A stretch of 64,000 bases of DNA from Chitinophaga sp. CF118 (lineage in GTDB: Bacteria > Bacteroidota > Bacteroidia > Chitinophagales > Chitinophagaceae), in the NCBI RefSeq assembly GCF_900112615.1, contig NZ_FOMK01000001.1:1550001-1614000 (forward strand), written 5' to 3'. Each line of letters starts with the position of its first letter. The first letter of the stretch is position 1. A program made the translations under genes and the position numbers. Positions 34,952 through 45,326 of the stretch are shown here, one piece after another. The notes beneath the pieces are model-generated. The model had not been told where the DNA came from. It saw nothing but the letters and a program-made list of their open reading frames with translations, and searched no databases.

Positions 34952-36907
34952 TTAGTCGCGAAAATAAAGTTTAAGTATTTGATCCGATGTCATTTTAGCT
35001 GTTGCTCCATTCAGTGAGTCCAGCTTGGATTTCTCACGTACTATAGGATCCAGTGTATTGTATTCCAGCAATGTTTTCATCATTGGCTTCCGTTTCACAG
35101 AGATGGTATCGTGCAGGTATTTCTCCATGATCAAACTGGCGATAGGCGCTGCATAAGTAGCACCAAAACCGGCATTCTCCACAATCACCGCAATCGCGAT
35201 CTTTGGATTATCCCTTGGAGCAAAGGCCACGAAAACAGAGTGGTTCTTCAGTTTTACCAGTTTACCATCTACTACAGCATTGTTTTCTGCAGTACCAGTT
35301 TTACCACACACTATCACACCTTCTATCTGTGCCACCCTACCGGTACCAGATTCCACCACGTCCTGCATACCAAATATTACGGATCTGTAGGAAGTATCTG
35401 CCACGTGTGCCACGGTGTGTTTCTCTTTATATTTTTTCAGAATGTCTGATTCCTCATTATCAATGCTGTGTACAAAATGCGGCAGGTAATAAGAGCCCCG
35501 GTTTGCAATGATACACATAGCATTTGCCATCTGCAGCGGAGTAGCCACTACTTGTCCCTGTCCCATTCCCACATACAGCTCAGAGCAGGAATTCCATTGT
35601 CCTCTGTACAATTTATTCATTCCTATCGTATCGATGGCCTTACCACCGGATTCTCCCGGGATATCTATTCCCAGCCGGTGTCCGAGACCGAAGGAGGTCA
35701 TATAATCATACCACTTCTGATGTCCTTTCTTTACGCCTCCCCATTTTGGCGCATCTACTTCCAGACGGTACAGATGCACAAAATAAGCGTTACAGGAATT
35801 GGCAATCGCCAGACGGAGATTTGCAGCATGACCAGGACTACTATGTGTACAGGCAATTGCCCGGCCACAGTTCACATATGCCCCGTGACATGGAAATCCG
35901 AAACTGGGAGTAATTACCCCTTCATCCAGTGCAACCAGCGCTGTCAAAGGCTTCATGGAAGATCCAGGTGGATAACCCGCCTGTATTGCACGGTTGAACA
36001 GTGGTTTTGTTGTATCGGTAAAAAGTCTGCTGAAATTACGTGTTCTGTAAGAACCGGTAAGCAGGTTGGGATCGTAAACAGGAGCGCTCACCATGGTAAG
36101 CAGCCCACCTGTTTGCGGATCGATGGCTACAATACTGCCAATCTTATTACGCATCAGGTGTTCGCCCAATACCTGCAGGTCTATATCCAGCGATAAGCGA
36201 AGATTTTTACCGGCAATAGCAGCGGTATCGAATTCCCCTTTTTCGTAGGAGCCCTGCGGGCGGTTCAGGTTATCTTTTACCAGGTATTGGATACCACGTG
36301 TTCCCATCAGCACACCTTCGTAAGTTCTTTCCAATCCCGTCATACCCAGGTAATCGCCCTGATTATAGGCACTGTAAGCAGGCCTTAGTAACATCTGTGG
36401 AGAAACCTCTCCTATATATCCAAGAATATTTGCGGCGGCGGAGAAAGGATAAGAGCGGATCTGCCTTTGTACCAGGTCAAACCCCGGCTGAAACAGGTAC
36501 ATACTTTCCTGCAGGCGGCCAAACATATCCGGCGGTAGCAGGGAAGCAAATACTGATACGCGGCGGCTACCATTTTTAATAATAGCTGTTGCTATCCGTC
36601 TTTTAAATTCCTCTTTATCTATCTGTAGGATCTGACACAGGTAGTTGGTGTCAATATTTCTTGCACTGATGGGCGTTACCACCAGGTCGTACATGGCATC
36701 GTTACTCAGGATACTACGGCCTTTTCTATCGAAAATGATTCCCCTGCTCGGGTATACAACTTTACGGAGTACGGCATTGGCATCCGCCAGTTTGGAGTAC
36801 TTTTTTTCTACTACCTGCAAAAAGAATAACCTGACAACGATCAACATTGTCATCCCTAATATAATAAACTGTATTACTCTTTTTCTGGGCTGATTATAAA
36901 CAGACAT
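34952..36907 (-). CDS. mrdA: Penicillin-binding protein 2
   Basis: This 651-residue class B transpeptidase cross-links peptidoglycan during cell elongation with RodA. It has a short cytoplasmic tail, one transmembrane anchor (about 12-30), a pedestal domain and a C-terminal transpeptidase domain. The catalytic motif is SSMK with Ser316 and Lys319; SNSCNAYF supplies the SxN motif and CGKTGTAEN the KTG motif. It is placed between mreD and rodA in the minus-strand cell-shape operon. Confidence 0.96.
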   Translation of the reverse strand: MSVYNQPRKRVIQFIILGMTMLIVVRLFFLQVVEKKYSKLADANAVLRKVVYPSRGIIFDRKGRSILSNDAMYDLVVTPISARNIDTNYLCQILQIDKEEFKRRIATAIIKNGSRRVSVFASLLPPDMFGRLQESMYLFQPGFDLVQRQIRSYPFSAAANILGYIGEVSPQMLLRPAYSAYNQGDYLGMTGLERTYEGVLMGTRGIQYLVKDNLNRPQGSYEKGEFDTAAIAGKNLRLSLDIDLQVLGEHLMRNKIGSIVAIDPQTGGLLTMVSAPVYDPNLLTGSYRTRNFSRLFTDTTKPLFNRAIQAGYPPGSSMKPLTALVALDEGVITPSFGFPCHGAYVNCGRAIACTHSSPGHAANLRLAIANSCNAYFVHLYRLEVDAPKWGGVKKGHQKWYDYMTSFGLGHRLGIDIPGESGGKAIDTIGMNKLYRGQWNSCSELYVGMGQGQVVATPLQMANAMCIIANRGSYYLPHFVHSIDNEESDILKKYKEKHTVAHVADTSYRSVIFGMQDVVESGTGRVAQIEGVIVCGKTGTAENNAVVDGKLVKLKNHSVFVAFAPRDNPKIAIAVIVENAGFGATYAAPIASLIMEKYLHDTISVKRKPMMKTLLEYNTLDPIVREKSKLDSLNGATAKMTSDQILKLYFRD

Positions 36908-37001
36908 TTATTGAATAATGCGGCCTTTGCGACCTGTTGCTTTTTAATATACGGACCTCTTTCTCATTCTAAAAATACATCCTTACACCGTCTTATGTAC
37001 A

Positions 37002-37511
37002 TTACTTCTTTGAAAAGAACAGCAGTTCATACAGCACGATCAGGAAAATGCTGGCGGCGGTAGAACAAATGATCTTTAACAACAGGTAGAAGAAATTTCC
37101 AAACCCGAATACTTCCAGAGAAAAGAAGACCAGGTTATGGAGGAATACCAGTATAGCAGCGAATGTCAGGAACTGCGAAACGCCCATGCTGGTCATAGAC
37201 GGTGTTTTCTGTGTAGTTTCAAAGCCTCCCTGGGGGGATAAGATATTGATGATGAAGGGGCGGAGATAAGCAATGAATACGCAGGCAGCGGCATGTACTC
37301 CCATTGTGTTCATGAACATATCCATACTAAGTCCCATTAGCAGTGCCAGCAACATCAATGCAGGACGAGGCAGATTGAAGGGTAATAAAAGAACAAACAG
37401 CATGTAGAGGTTAAGGCTCACGAGTTGATGCAGCAGTACCTGGTTCAGTACAAATACCTGCAACAACAGCAAGAGCACAAAGCGAATGATATTTCTTAAC
37501 AGTATACTCAT
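37002..37511 (-). CDS. mreD: Rod shape-determining protein MreD
   Basis: The 169-residue polytopic membrane protein (about five helices) has the size and position of MreD, part of the MreBCD cell-elongation complex. Sequence conservation in this family is low, so the call rests mainly on hydrophobicity pattern and synteny. Its start overlaps the mreC stop by 4 bp (ATGA type), indicating coupled translation. Confidence 0.88.
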   Translation of the reverse strand: MSILLRNIIRFVLLLLLQVFVLNQVLLHQLVSLNLYMLFVLLLPFNLPRPALMLLALLMGLSMDMFMNTMGVHAAACVFIAYLRPFIINILSPQGGFETTQKTPSMTSMGVSQFLTFAAILVFLHNLVFFSLEVFGFGNFFYLLLKIICSTAASIFLIVLYELLFFSKK

Positions 37512-38410
37512 TTGATCAGCCTGTAGGTTGAATCCTCTAATGATTTTTGTTCGTCCTTCAGCATGTTATCTACTACATATACATACTGGAGGTTAAAAAA
37601 ATTGGTAGCCAGTTTTATTCTTATACTATAAGCGGTACTCCCTTTATCGGGCAGGGAGTAAGATTCAACATAGCCGATGGGGATGTTTTCCGGGAACAGG
37701 GCAGAGTAACCACTGGTTACTACGGTATCGCCTCTTACCAGTCTTACACTTTTAGGAACATCTTCCATAAGGGCATACCCGGCATCTCCACCATACCAGC
37801 GAACAGTTCCCATTTCCCTGCTGTGGCTCAGGCGGGCGCTGAAACCGAAGTTGCGTCCTTTAGAAAGCAGGGAGAGTACTACTGCATAGTTTTCGCTTAC
37901 ACTACGTACAATACCAACCACGCCGCTGGGTCCTATAACGCCCATGTTAGGCTTAAGACCATTTGCGCTTCCGCGGTGGATAGTGATATAGTTGATAGGA
38001 TTATTAACCGTGTTGTTTACCACCTTGGCGGAATGATACAGATAACGGCGCAATTCAATACCTACTACTTTACGTGTAGTGTCTGTGCTGTAGGTACGGA
38101 TGGTATCTTCTTTAACAAAATTATCCAGGGTAACGCTGTCGTAGCTGCTGCGCAGCATGTTATGCAGGCGGGCATTTTCATTTACAAGGCTGTCGTTTGT
38201 AGCCTTCAGATGAAAATAGTACTGCACATTGTTGTAACGGTTGTATAACCTGGCGCTGATGTTATTTGCGGAATTGAGGTAGGCTGTTTTCTGAAAGTCG
38301 TTGTTCCGGAATACCAGCACAATACAAATCACTTCCAGCAGCAGAAACATAAAAAAATTGAAATAGCGCCTTAAGAAAATGATGAGATTACGCACAGGAT
38401 ATATTTTCAA
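37508..38410 (-). CDS. mreC: Rod shape-determining protein MreC
   Basis: The 300-residue periplasmic protein is anchored by one N-terminal helix (about 12-32), followed by a coiled coil and the two beta-barrel subdomains of MreC (GPSGVVGIVRSVSENYAVVL and RGDTVVTSGYSALFPENIPIG). It links MreB inside to PBP2 outside. It follows mreB by 51 bp and overlaps mreD by 4 bp. Confidence 0.95.
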   Translation of the reverse strand: MKIYPVRNLIIFLRRYFNFFMFLLLEVICIVLVFRNNDFQKTAYLNSANNISARLYNRYNNVQYYFHLKATNDSLVNENARLHNMLRSSYDSVTLDNFVKEDTIRTYSTDTTRKVVGIELRRYLYHSAKVVNNTVNNPINYITIHRGSANGLKPNMGVIGPSGVVGIVRSVSENYAVVLSLLSKGRNFGFSARLSHSREMGTVRWYGGDAGYALMEDVPKSVRLVRGDTVVTSGYSALFPENIPIGYVESYSLPDKGSTAYSIRIKLATNFFNLQYVYVVDNMLKDEQKSLEDSTYRLIK

Positions 38411-38461
38411 ATAGAAACATGCAAGGCAAATGTTTGAATTTCCCTTGCATGATTCCTGATA

Positions 38462-39484
38462 TTATTGCATTAGGAACGGATACTTACCAACGTGTTTCAG
38501 TGCGATACCAGTACCTCTAACTACTGCGCGTAACGGATCGTCTGCTACATGCACAGGTAATTTGATTTTCTGGGTGAGCCTCTTATCCAGGCCACGTAAC
38601 AGGGCGCCACCACCGGTGAGGTATAATCCTCTGCGGTAAATATCGGCTGCCAGTTCTGGCGGTGTAGTTTCCAGTGCTTTCAGAATAGCTTCTTCAATTT
38701 TGAAGATGGATTTATCCAGGGCCTCTGCAACTTCCTGGTAAGATACCATGATCTGCTTAGGAATACCGGTTACCAGGTCACGACCATTTACAGGTACATC
38801 ATCCGGTGGATTATCCAGTTCTTTCAATGCGGAACCGATCTGTATTTTGATCTGTTCAGCTGTCCTTTCACCTATCAGCAAGCTATGATAACGGCGCAGG
38901 GCTTCCATAATATCTGCGGTGAACTCGTCGCCCGCGATACGGATACTCTGATCGCACACAATACCGGCAAGGGCTATTACGGAGATACCAGTGGTACCAC
39001 CTCCAATGTCGATAATCATGTTACCCACCGGTTCTTCCACGTCAATGCCAATACCAAGGGCCGCAGCCATTGGTTCATGTATAAGGAACACCTCCTTGGC
39101 GCCTGCCTGTTCGGCAGAGTCGCGTACGGCGCGTTTTTCTACTTCTGTAATGCTGGATGGTATGCAAATAACCATGCGCCAGCTGGGTGAGAATAAGGGC
39201 TTTTTGGGGTACACCAGTTTGATCATCTCGCGAAGCATGCCTTCCGCTGCATTGAAGTCAGCTATCACACCATCTTTCAATGGGCGGATAGTGCGCAGGT
39301 ACTCATGTGTCTTCTCATGCATCATCATGGCCTTCTTACCAACTGCCACAATCTTACCGCTTGCGCGCTCTATAGCTACAATAGAAGGTTCATCAACCAC
39401 CACCTGATCGTTATGTATAATCAGCGTGTTAGCTGTACCTAAGTCAATCGCTATTTCCTGTGTTAAAAAATTAAAGAACCCCAT
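38462..39484 (-). CDS. mreB: Actin-like cell shape protein MreB
   Basis: The 340-residue bacterial actin has the phosphate-binding loops IDLGTANTLI and IDIGGGTTGI and the adenosine-motif TGGGALLRGL. It polymerises under the inner membrane and directs the elongation machinery encoded downstream. It is the first gene of the mreB-mreC-mreD-mrdA-rodA operon. Confidence 0.97.
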   Translation of the reverse strand: MGFFNFLTQEIAIDLGTANTLIIHNDQVVVDEPSIVAIERASGKIVAVGKKAMMMHEKTHEYLRTIRPLKDGVIADFNAAEGMLREMIKLVYPKKPLFSPSWRMVICIPSSITEVEKRAVRDSAEQAGAKEVFLIHEPMAAALGIGIDVEEPVGNMIIDIGGGTTGISVIALAGIVCDQSIRIAGDEFTADIMEALRRYHSLLIGERTAEQIKIQIGSALKELDNPPDDVPVNGRDLVTGIPKQIMVSYQEVAEALDKSIFKIEEAILKALETTPPELAADIYRRGLYLTGGGALLRGLDKRLTQKIKLPVHVADDPLRAVVRGTGIALKHVGKYPFLMQ

Positions 39485-39497
39485 TGCTTAATATGGT

Positions 39498-39505
39498 CAA
39501 ATATA
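39498..39505 (-). promoter_or_regulatory. Candidate -7 box of the mreB operon
   Basis: The minus strand reads TATATTTG, matching TAnnTTTG, and predicts a very short leader of about 7 nt before mreB. A TTG lies about 25 bp upstream, a longer spacer than usual. The rest of the gap to purD (39485-39738) shows no other feature. Confidence 0.35.
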
Positions 39506-39738
39506 TTATGAGTGCAAAAATGAATAATTCCAACGAATATACGATGATAAAATTGTTTGTTTTATCAATTATACAACTAAATATTAAAAAATCTTATTTA
39601 TTGTATCTGTTGAGCCGGTTAGTAAGTTGTAACAGATAATGACAATGTATCAGCCGGCACAGAATGACTCTCGAAAACGCTTAAACGAAAATACTTTGTT
39701 AAAATTGTGTAATGCTCTAAACTAATGAGTTATGAGTT

Positions 39739-41016
39739 TTATACGAACTCAAAACCGATGTCCCTTCTGTAATACTTCCCTTCAAAATTAATCTTTTCTG
39801 CCGTTAACTTACTATGTGTCAATGCAATACCCAGGTCGGATGCGAGAGATGTAATAGTGAGTACCCGTCCGCCATTGGTAAGGATTTCCCCGCCTGTGGC
39901 TTTTGTACCTGCCTGGAACACGATCTGATCGCGTGCCGGTGCTGGTATATTGGTGATCACTTTTCCTTTCTCGTATTCTTCCGGATATCCCCCGGCCACC
40001 AGCATTACCGTAGTTGCCACACGCTCGTCTTCGTAAATGGTTTGCCCTGCCAGCTTACCTTCCGCTACAGCATTAAACAGCTCCAGCAAGTCGTTCTGCA
40101 GGCGTGGCATGATCACTTCTGTTTCAGGATCTCCCATGCGACAGTTGTATTCAATCACAAAAGGTTCTCCATCTACACTGATCAAACCAAAAAATACGAA
40201 ACCGTTATAGGCTATCTTTTCCTTTTCCAGTCCGGCAATCGTGGGGCGGATAATACGTTCATCCACCAGCTCCATAAATGCCTTTCCTGCAAAAGGTACA
40301 GGAGAAACAGCGCCCATACCACCGGTATTGAGGCCGGTATCACCTTCTCCGATCCGCTTATAATCCTTGGCTGTAGGCAGTAACTGGTAGCTATGCCCAT
40401 CTGTCAGAACAAACACAGACAACTCAATACCTGTCAGAAACTGCTCTACTACTACTTTCTTGCTGGCATCTCCAAACTTGGCGGCCTTGATCATTTGCGT
40501 GAACTCATCCACTGCTTCTTCATGATTGTCCAGGATCACTACTCCCTTGCCTGCTGCAAGTCCGTCTGCCTTTAATACAATAGGCAAAGAATGTTGGCGC
40601 AGGTAAGATACACCTTCTTCGTAGTTTTCTTCGCTGAATTCTCTGTAAGCTGCAGTGGGAATATTGTGACGCAGCATGAACTGCTTAGCAAAAGCTTTAC
40701 TTCCTTCCAGCTGTGCACCCAATGCAGATGGGCCCATTACAGGGATGTGCTGCAAAGCGGCATCCTGCTGAAAGTAATCGTAAATTCCTTTTACAAGCGG
40801 CTCTTCGGAACCAGGTACTACCAGGTTGATGGCGTTGTCTGTACAAAAGGCTTTAATCTTTTCAAAGTCGCTGACAGCTATATCCAGGTTCTGTCCATAT
40901 TGCGCAGTTCCGGCATTACCAGGTGCAATGAACAATTGTTCACACAACGGGCTTTGTGCCATTTTCCACGCCAGGGCATGTTCCCGGCCACCACTTCCTA
41001 ATAGTAATATCTTCAT
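39739..41016 (-). CDS. purD: Phosphoribosylamine--glycine ligase
   Basis: The 425-residue ATP-grasp enzyme joins 5-phosphoribosylamine and glycine with ATP in purine synthesis. It has an N-terminal Rossmann-like part with GSGGREHALAWK, the ATP-grasp core (KADGLAAGKGVVI) and the metal-binding EYNCRMGDPETEV. The frame is open to an ATG at 41091, but that adds 25 unrelated residues. The ATG at 41016 begins exactly at the family's first strand and is chosen. It lies upstream of mreB with 254 bp between, so it is probably a separate unit. Confidence 0.95.
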   Translation of the reverse strand: MKILLLGSGGREHALAWKMAQSPLCEQLFIAPGNAGTAQYGQNLDIAVSDFEKIKAFCTDNAINLVVPGSEEPLVKGIYDYFQQDAALQHIPVMGPSALGAQLEGSKAFAKQFMLRHNIPTAAYREFSEENYEEGVSYLRQHSLPIVLKADGLAAGKGVVILDNHEEAVDEFTQMIKAAKFGDASKKVVVEQFLTGIELSVFVLTDGHSYQLLPTAKDYKRIGEGDTGLNTGGMGAVSPVPFAGKAFMELVDERIIRPTIAGLEKEKIAYNGFVFFGLISVDGEPFVIEYNCRMGDPETEVIMPRLQNDLLELFNAVAEGKLAGQTIYEDERVATTVMLVAGGYPEEYEKGKVITNIPAPARDQIVFQAGTKATGGEILTNGGRVLTITSLASDLGIALTHSKLTAEKINFEGKYYRRDIGFEFV

Positions 41017-41234
41017 ATGAGTAATTCTCTTTTCTGCCTTCAAAGCCAAAATATACACGCTATCTTCCCCGCTCTTCCAATTTTTTTGCAAAGAAAGGCC
41101 AAAAAATAACCAAAATCACCATTTTACTTCATAAAAAGCTGAATTTATTTATCTTGCCACACTGAGCAACTGGCAAAGGACGACTAACTAACAACTAACT
41201 AACACCTGTAATCAAACATCAAAACTAACCTTTT

Positions 41235-42935
41235 ATGATCCAAACAGCTGTAGAACAGCCTGTGACTGCACCAAACATCCCCAAGAAAGGGCAACATCAC
41301 CCAGGGCTTTACGTACTCTTCTTTACTGAAATGTGGGAACGTTTCGGGTATTACCTGATGATAGGTATCTTTTTCCTCTACCTGATCGATCCTACCGCTA
41401 ACGGTGGCAAAGGATTTGATACCGCCCATGCAAGCGACCTGGTGGGTTCTTACATTGCATTGGTTTATTTATCCCCCTTTATAGGTGGAATGATGGCCGA
41501 CCGCTACCTGGGTTACCGCAGGGCCGTTATCCTGGGAGGTACTTTACTGGCTGCCGGCTATTTCGGACTGGCATTCCCGGGAGATACTGCCATGTATATT
41601 TCCCTTGGCCTCATCATCGTTGGTAATGGTTTCTTCAAACCGAACATCGGTACCATTCTTGGCAACCTCTACAACAGGGAAGATCTGAGACCTAAGAAAG
41701 ATGTGGCTTACAGCATTTTCTACATGGGTGTTAATATCGGTGCTTTCATTTGCAACTTTGTGGCTGCCTATCTCCGTAATCATTATGGATGGGGTCATGC
41801 TTTTGCAGCGGCAGGTGTTGGTATGGTAGTCGGGCTCATCATATTCTCCTCCAAACTGAAAGTGATTGCAGATGGAGATATCAGAAAACCCGCACAAAAA
41901 GAGGATATGCCTATGAGCAGGATTTTATCCCTCGTCTTTTTACCTGCTGCAATAGCTGCTACTATTGGTTATTTCATGACCAGCATGACCGGGCATTCTA
42001 TTTTCGGCACCCGCTCCATCGATGCCTTCATGTTTGCCTGTGTACCCATCATCATTTTCTACATTCGCATATATACTACAGCAGCCAAAGAAGATAAACG
42101 CGGACTAGGTGCCCTGCTGGCCTTCTTTGTAGTAGCTATCATCTTCTGGGTAATCTATAACCAGAACAGTACCGGGCTCACCATCTGGGCAGATCAGTAC
42201 ACCGACCGCTCAATGTCTCCGGCAGTGGAAAACGCAGCCAAACCCCTTGGGATGTTGCAAACCGTTACACTCGAACCTCATGCTGTTACAAAGATAGATG
42301 ACCATTTCCGGGCTATAACTGATGCCAGCGGAAATACAATCACTGTACAGGGACCTGATCCTTACTTCCAGAACCTCCCTAAAGAACAATGGCCTGCCAC
42401 TGGCAAAATGAAACTGATTTCTACAGAAATATTCCAATCAATCAATCCTTTCTTTATTGTTGCCTTCTCCCTGCTTGTAATAGGCTTGTTTGGCTGGATG
42501 GCGAAAAGAGGCAAAGAACCTACTACACCGGTCAAAATTGCAATGGGCATTTTCCTGGCAGGATTTTCCTCCCTGCTGATGGTAATGGCAGCGGCTATGA
42601 CAAGTGTATACGTAGATAAGAGTTCCATGGCCTGGTTGTTTGGTACCTATGCTGTATTCACCGTTGGTGAGATCCTGGTAAGCCCTATCGGGTTATCCAT
42701 GGTTTCCAAACTGTCTCCTCCCCGTGTAACAGCACTCATGATGGGTGGCTGGTACCTGGTAAATGCCATTGCTGGTAAAGTGGCCGGAATGATGGCTACC
42801 TTCTGGGATAGCTTCATCGATAAAAAATCGTACTTCCTTATATTGGTGATTTGTGCCGGTATTGCGGGTACTGTGATGCTTATTATCAGTAAGTGGATAG
42901 CCAAAGTGGTGAGAGAAAAAACAGGCTCTTACTAG
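41235..42935 (+). CDS. POT family proton-coupled peptide transporter
   Basis: The 566-residue MFS-type permease of the proton-dependent oligopeptide (PTR/POT) family has about 14 helices. The helix 1 ExxER-type motif is seen in FTEMWERFGYY, the PTR signature in YLGYRRAVILGG, and the family motif in IFYMGVNIGAFI. It imports di- and tripeptides with protons. A periplasmic loop of about 80 residues after helix 9 is longer than in short POTs but common in Bacteroidota. It is followed by its own terminator and then by a second peptide transporter of another family. Confidence 0.93.
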   Translation: MIQTAVEQPVTAPNIPKKGQHHPGLYVLFFTEMWERFGYYLMIGIFFLYLIDPTANGGKGFDTAHASDLVGSYIALVYLSPFIGGMMADRYLGYRRAVILGGTLLAAGYFGLAFPGDTAMYISLGLIIVGNGFFKPNIGTILGNLYNREDLRPKKDVAYSIFYMGVNIGAFICNFVAAYLRNHYGWGHAFAAAGVGMVVGLIIFSSKLKVIADGDIRKPAQKEDMPMSRILSLVFLPAAIAATIGYFMTSMTGHSIFGTRSIDAFMFACVPIIIFYIRIYTTAAKEDKRGLGALLAFFVVAIIFWVIYNQNSTGLTIWADQYTDRSMSPAVENAAKPLGMLQTVTLEPHAVTKIDDHFRAITDASGNTITVQGPDPYFQNLPKEQWPATGKMKLISTEIFQSINPFFIVAFSLLVIGLFGWMAKRGKEPTTPVKIAMGIFLAGFSSLLMVMAAAMTSVYVDKSSMAWLFGTYAVFTVGEILVSPIGLSMVSKLSPPRVTALMMGGWYLVNAIAGKVAGMMATFWDSFIDKKSYFLILVICAGIAGTVMLIISKWIAKVVREKTGSY

Positions 42936-42956
42936 AATAATTATAAGATATTATTG

Positions 42957-42994
42957 AAACGGAGAAAATGGGGAATCCCTGTTTTCTCCGTTTT
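42957..42994 (+). terminator. Terminator of the POT transporter gene
   Basis: A 12-bp stem (42957-42968 with 42982-42993) carries CGGAGAAAA and ends in T-residues, 21 bp after the stop. The ATG at 42968 lies in it and is therefore unlikely to start the next gene. Confidence 0.85.
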
Positions 42995-43069
42995 AGCTTA
43001 GAGCCAAAAAACCATTTTTTCGCTTATATTGCTTTCTCAATCAACAAAATCGACCCATCAAAACTTCTT

Positions 43070-45163
43070 ATGGCAGATCATTTCAAGCCTTTCGTTTCAC
43101 CAGATGTGAAAATGAAAGAATTTACGCTCAAGTCCATTCTACTGGGCTGTGTTTTCGGTATTATTTTCGGCGCTGCCACGGTATACCTGGCGCTGAAAGC
43201 GGGTTTAACCGTTTCCGCTTCTATCCCAATAGCCGTAATCGCCATTACGCTTGGCCGGAAATTCTTTAAGACAACCATCCTCGAAAACAATATTATACAG
43301 ACAACCGGTTCTGCCGGAGAGTCTATCGCCGCAGGGGTGGTATTCACCTTACCCGGCTTCCTGTTCCTGACAGACGGCGGTGGTGATCAATATTTCAATT
43401 ACATCACTATCCTGATCCTGGCTATTTTTGGAGGCATCCTGGGTACGCTGATGATGATCCCCTTGCGCAAGGCACTGATCGTAAAAGAACATAAAACACT
43501 GCCTTACCCGGAAGGTACCGCCTGCGGAGATGTATTGATTGCTGGTGAAAAAGGGGGTGATTTTGCTAAGACAGCCTTCTACGGACTGGGGTTTGCTTTT
43601 GCTTATGCTATTATGCAAAAGGTGCTGCACGTCATTTCTGAGGTACCGGTATTTCTAACAAAACAAACCAACAGATATTTTCCTTCTGCTAAAATAAGTG
43701 GAGAAATCACACCTGAATATATGGGTGTGGGATACATTATAGGCCCCCGCATTGCGGGTGTGCTGGTTGCCGGTGGTGTAATGTCATGGCTGGTGTTGAT
43801 TCCGTTACTGGCTACTCTGGTACCGGCAGATGCTATTGCCACTCAACTTGTAAAACTGGGTTACCTGGCTACTCTGGCCACCCCTGGTGGTAAAGGTGCC
43901 TGGGATCCTATTACACATACTTTTAAAGATTATTCAGCTGCTATCTATTTTGCCTATGTACGCCAGATAGGTGCGGGTGCTGTAGCTGCGGGCGGATTCA
44001 TTACCCTGATCAAAACCATTCCTACCATTGTTTCATCTTTCAAGGGTAGCATAGGCTCCCTGAAAAAAGAAGAACTTGCTGAGGGTGAAGTAGCAGGAGT
44101 AGTTCCCCGTACAGAAAGAGATCTGAACATAAAAATAGTACTGTTTGGTAGTCTTGCACTGATCCTGCTGATGGCATTCCTTCCGCAATTACCGGGAGAT
44201 TCTGTTGGCAAAAAACTGCTGGTAGGATTACTGGTAGTTATTTTCGGTGCTTTCTTCGTAACAGTGTCCAGTCGTATTGTAGGATTGATCGGGTCTTCCA
44301 ACAATCCTATTTCCGGTATGACTATCGCTACCCTGATGGGTACCTGCCTTGTGTTTATTGCCGTAGGCTGGAGTGGTAAAGTATATGAGCCTATGGCTCT
44401 GGTAGTAGGCGGTATGATCTGTATTGCCGCTGCAAATGCAGGTGGTACCTCACAGGATCTGAAGTCTGGTTACATTGTGGGAGCAACCCCTATGTACCAG
44501 CAATTATCACTGTTCATTGGTGCTATTGTTTCTTCTATCGTAATAGGATTAACCATAAAGTTCCTGGACAAGCCTACAGCAGCAATGATTGCCAACGGTG
44601 TTACAGACCATGCTATTGGTAGTACCTACTTCCCGGCTCCACAGGGTACACTGATGGCCACATTGGCTAAAGGAATCCTGTCTTATAATCTCGACTGGCA
44701 GTTTGTGCTGGTAGGTGTATTCATTGCTATTACTATGGAACTGTGCGGCATCAAATCATTGTCTTTTGCCGTAGGTGCTTACCTCCCATTATCTACTACC
44801 CTGCCTATCTTTATTGGTGGTGCTATCCGTGGTATTGTAGATAATAAACGCAAAAAAGAAAATAAGGACCTCCCTGCAGAAGATGAAGAATTGGGTAAAG
44901 GAAACCTGTTTGCAACCGGCCTTGTGGCAGGAGGAGCGGTAGCAGGTGTTATCATTGCGATTATGGCAGGAGTAGATCCCTTTACTATTCCCGGAATCGG
45001 ATTAACAATTAATCTGCCCGGATTGCTGAATGCCCTGAATATGGAAAACGGAATCAGTCATGCCATCGGAGAAGGATCCTACTATATATTAGGGGCTGCC
45101 TTCTTTGCATTTATGGGATATGTACTATACAAAATTGCAAGAAAGCCGCAAACGGCAGCATAA
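43070..45163 (+). CDS. OPT family oligopeptide transporter
   Basis: The 697-residue membrane protein has about 15 hydrophobic helices and belongs to the OPT family (oligopeptide or metal-chelate importers). Family-typical stretches are TGSAGESIAAGVVFTLPG, LPYPEGTACGDVL and the SGMTIATLMGT region. An in-frame ATG at 42968 is inside the previous terminator and gives a non-homologous extension. The ATG at 43070 is chosen. With the POT gene upstream this makes a peptide-uptake pair, separately terminated. Confidence 0.93.
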   Translation: MADHFKPFVSPDVKMKEFTLKSILLGCVFGIIFGAATVYLALKAGLTVSASIPIAVIAITLGRKFFKTTILENNIIQTTGSAGESIAAGVVFTLPGFLFLTDGGGDQYFNYITILILAIFGGILGTLMMIPLRKALIVKEHKTLPYPEGTACGDVLIAGEKGGDFAKTAFYGLGFAFAYAIMQKVLHVISEVPVFLTKQTNRYFPSAKISGEITPEYMGVGYIIGPRIAGVLVAGGVMSWLVLIPLLATLVPADAIATQLVKLGYLATLATPGGKGAWDPITHTFKDYSAAIYFAYVRQIGAGAVAAGGFITLIKTIPTIVSSFKGSIGSLKKEELAEGEVAGVVPRTERDLNIKIVLFGSLALILLMAFLPQLPGDSVGKKLLVGLLVVIFGAFFVTVSSRIVGLIGSSNNPISGMTIATLMGTCLVFIAVGWSGKVYEPMALVVGGMICIAAANAGGTSQDLKSGYIVGATPMYQQLSLFIGAIVSSIVIGLTIKFLDKPTAAMIANGVTDHAIGSTYFPAPQGTLMATLAKGILSYNLDWQFVLVGVFIAITMELCGIKSLSFAVGAYLPLSTTLPIFIGGAIRGIVDNKRKKENKDLPAEDEELGKGNLFATGLVAGGAVAGVIIAIMAGVDPFTIPGIGLTINLPGLLNALNMENGISHAIGEGSYYILGAAFFAFMGYVLYKIARKPQTAA

Positions 45164-45179
45164 AATACCTGCTTAACAT

Positions 45180-45222
45180 AAAAGAAACGGCTGTATCAAA
45201 AAGTGCAGCCGTTTCTTTTTTA
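45180..45222 (+). terminator. Terminator of the OPT transporter gene
   Basis: A 14-bp perfect stem (45180-45193 with 45206-45219) around AAACGGCTG is followed by a T-run, 16 bp after the stop. Confidence 0.9.
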
Positions 45223-45326
45223 CTTTTAATACAGCTTATTTTTTTACTATATATCTGATAATCAGTTACTTTTTTGAAGGATTATTGCAATTAACCACTT
45301 ATAATTGCGTTTAAAAGATAAAACCC

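Noticed and set aside
35468..36196. 242-codon plus-strand ORF inside mrdA
   Set aside because: It is antisense to the PBP2 transpeptidase domain, which has all three catalytic motifs; its own protein is Cys/His-rich nonsense.
37547..38248. 233-codon plus-strand ORF inside mreC
   Set aside because: It is a shadow of mreC, which is fixed by synteny and domain pattern.
42968..43069. Upstream ATG for the OPT transporter at 42968
   Set aside because: The codon is inside the POT terminator and the extra residues are not family-like.
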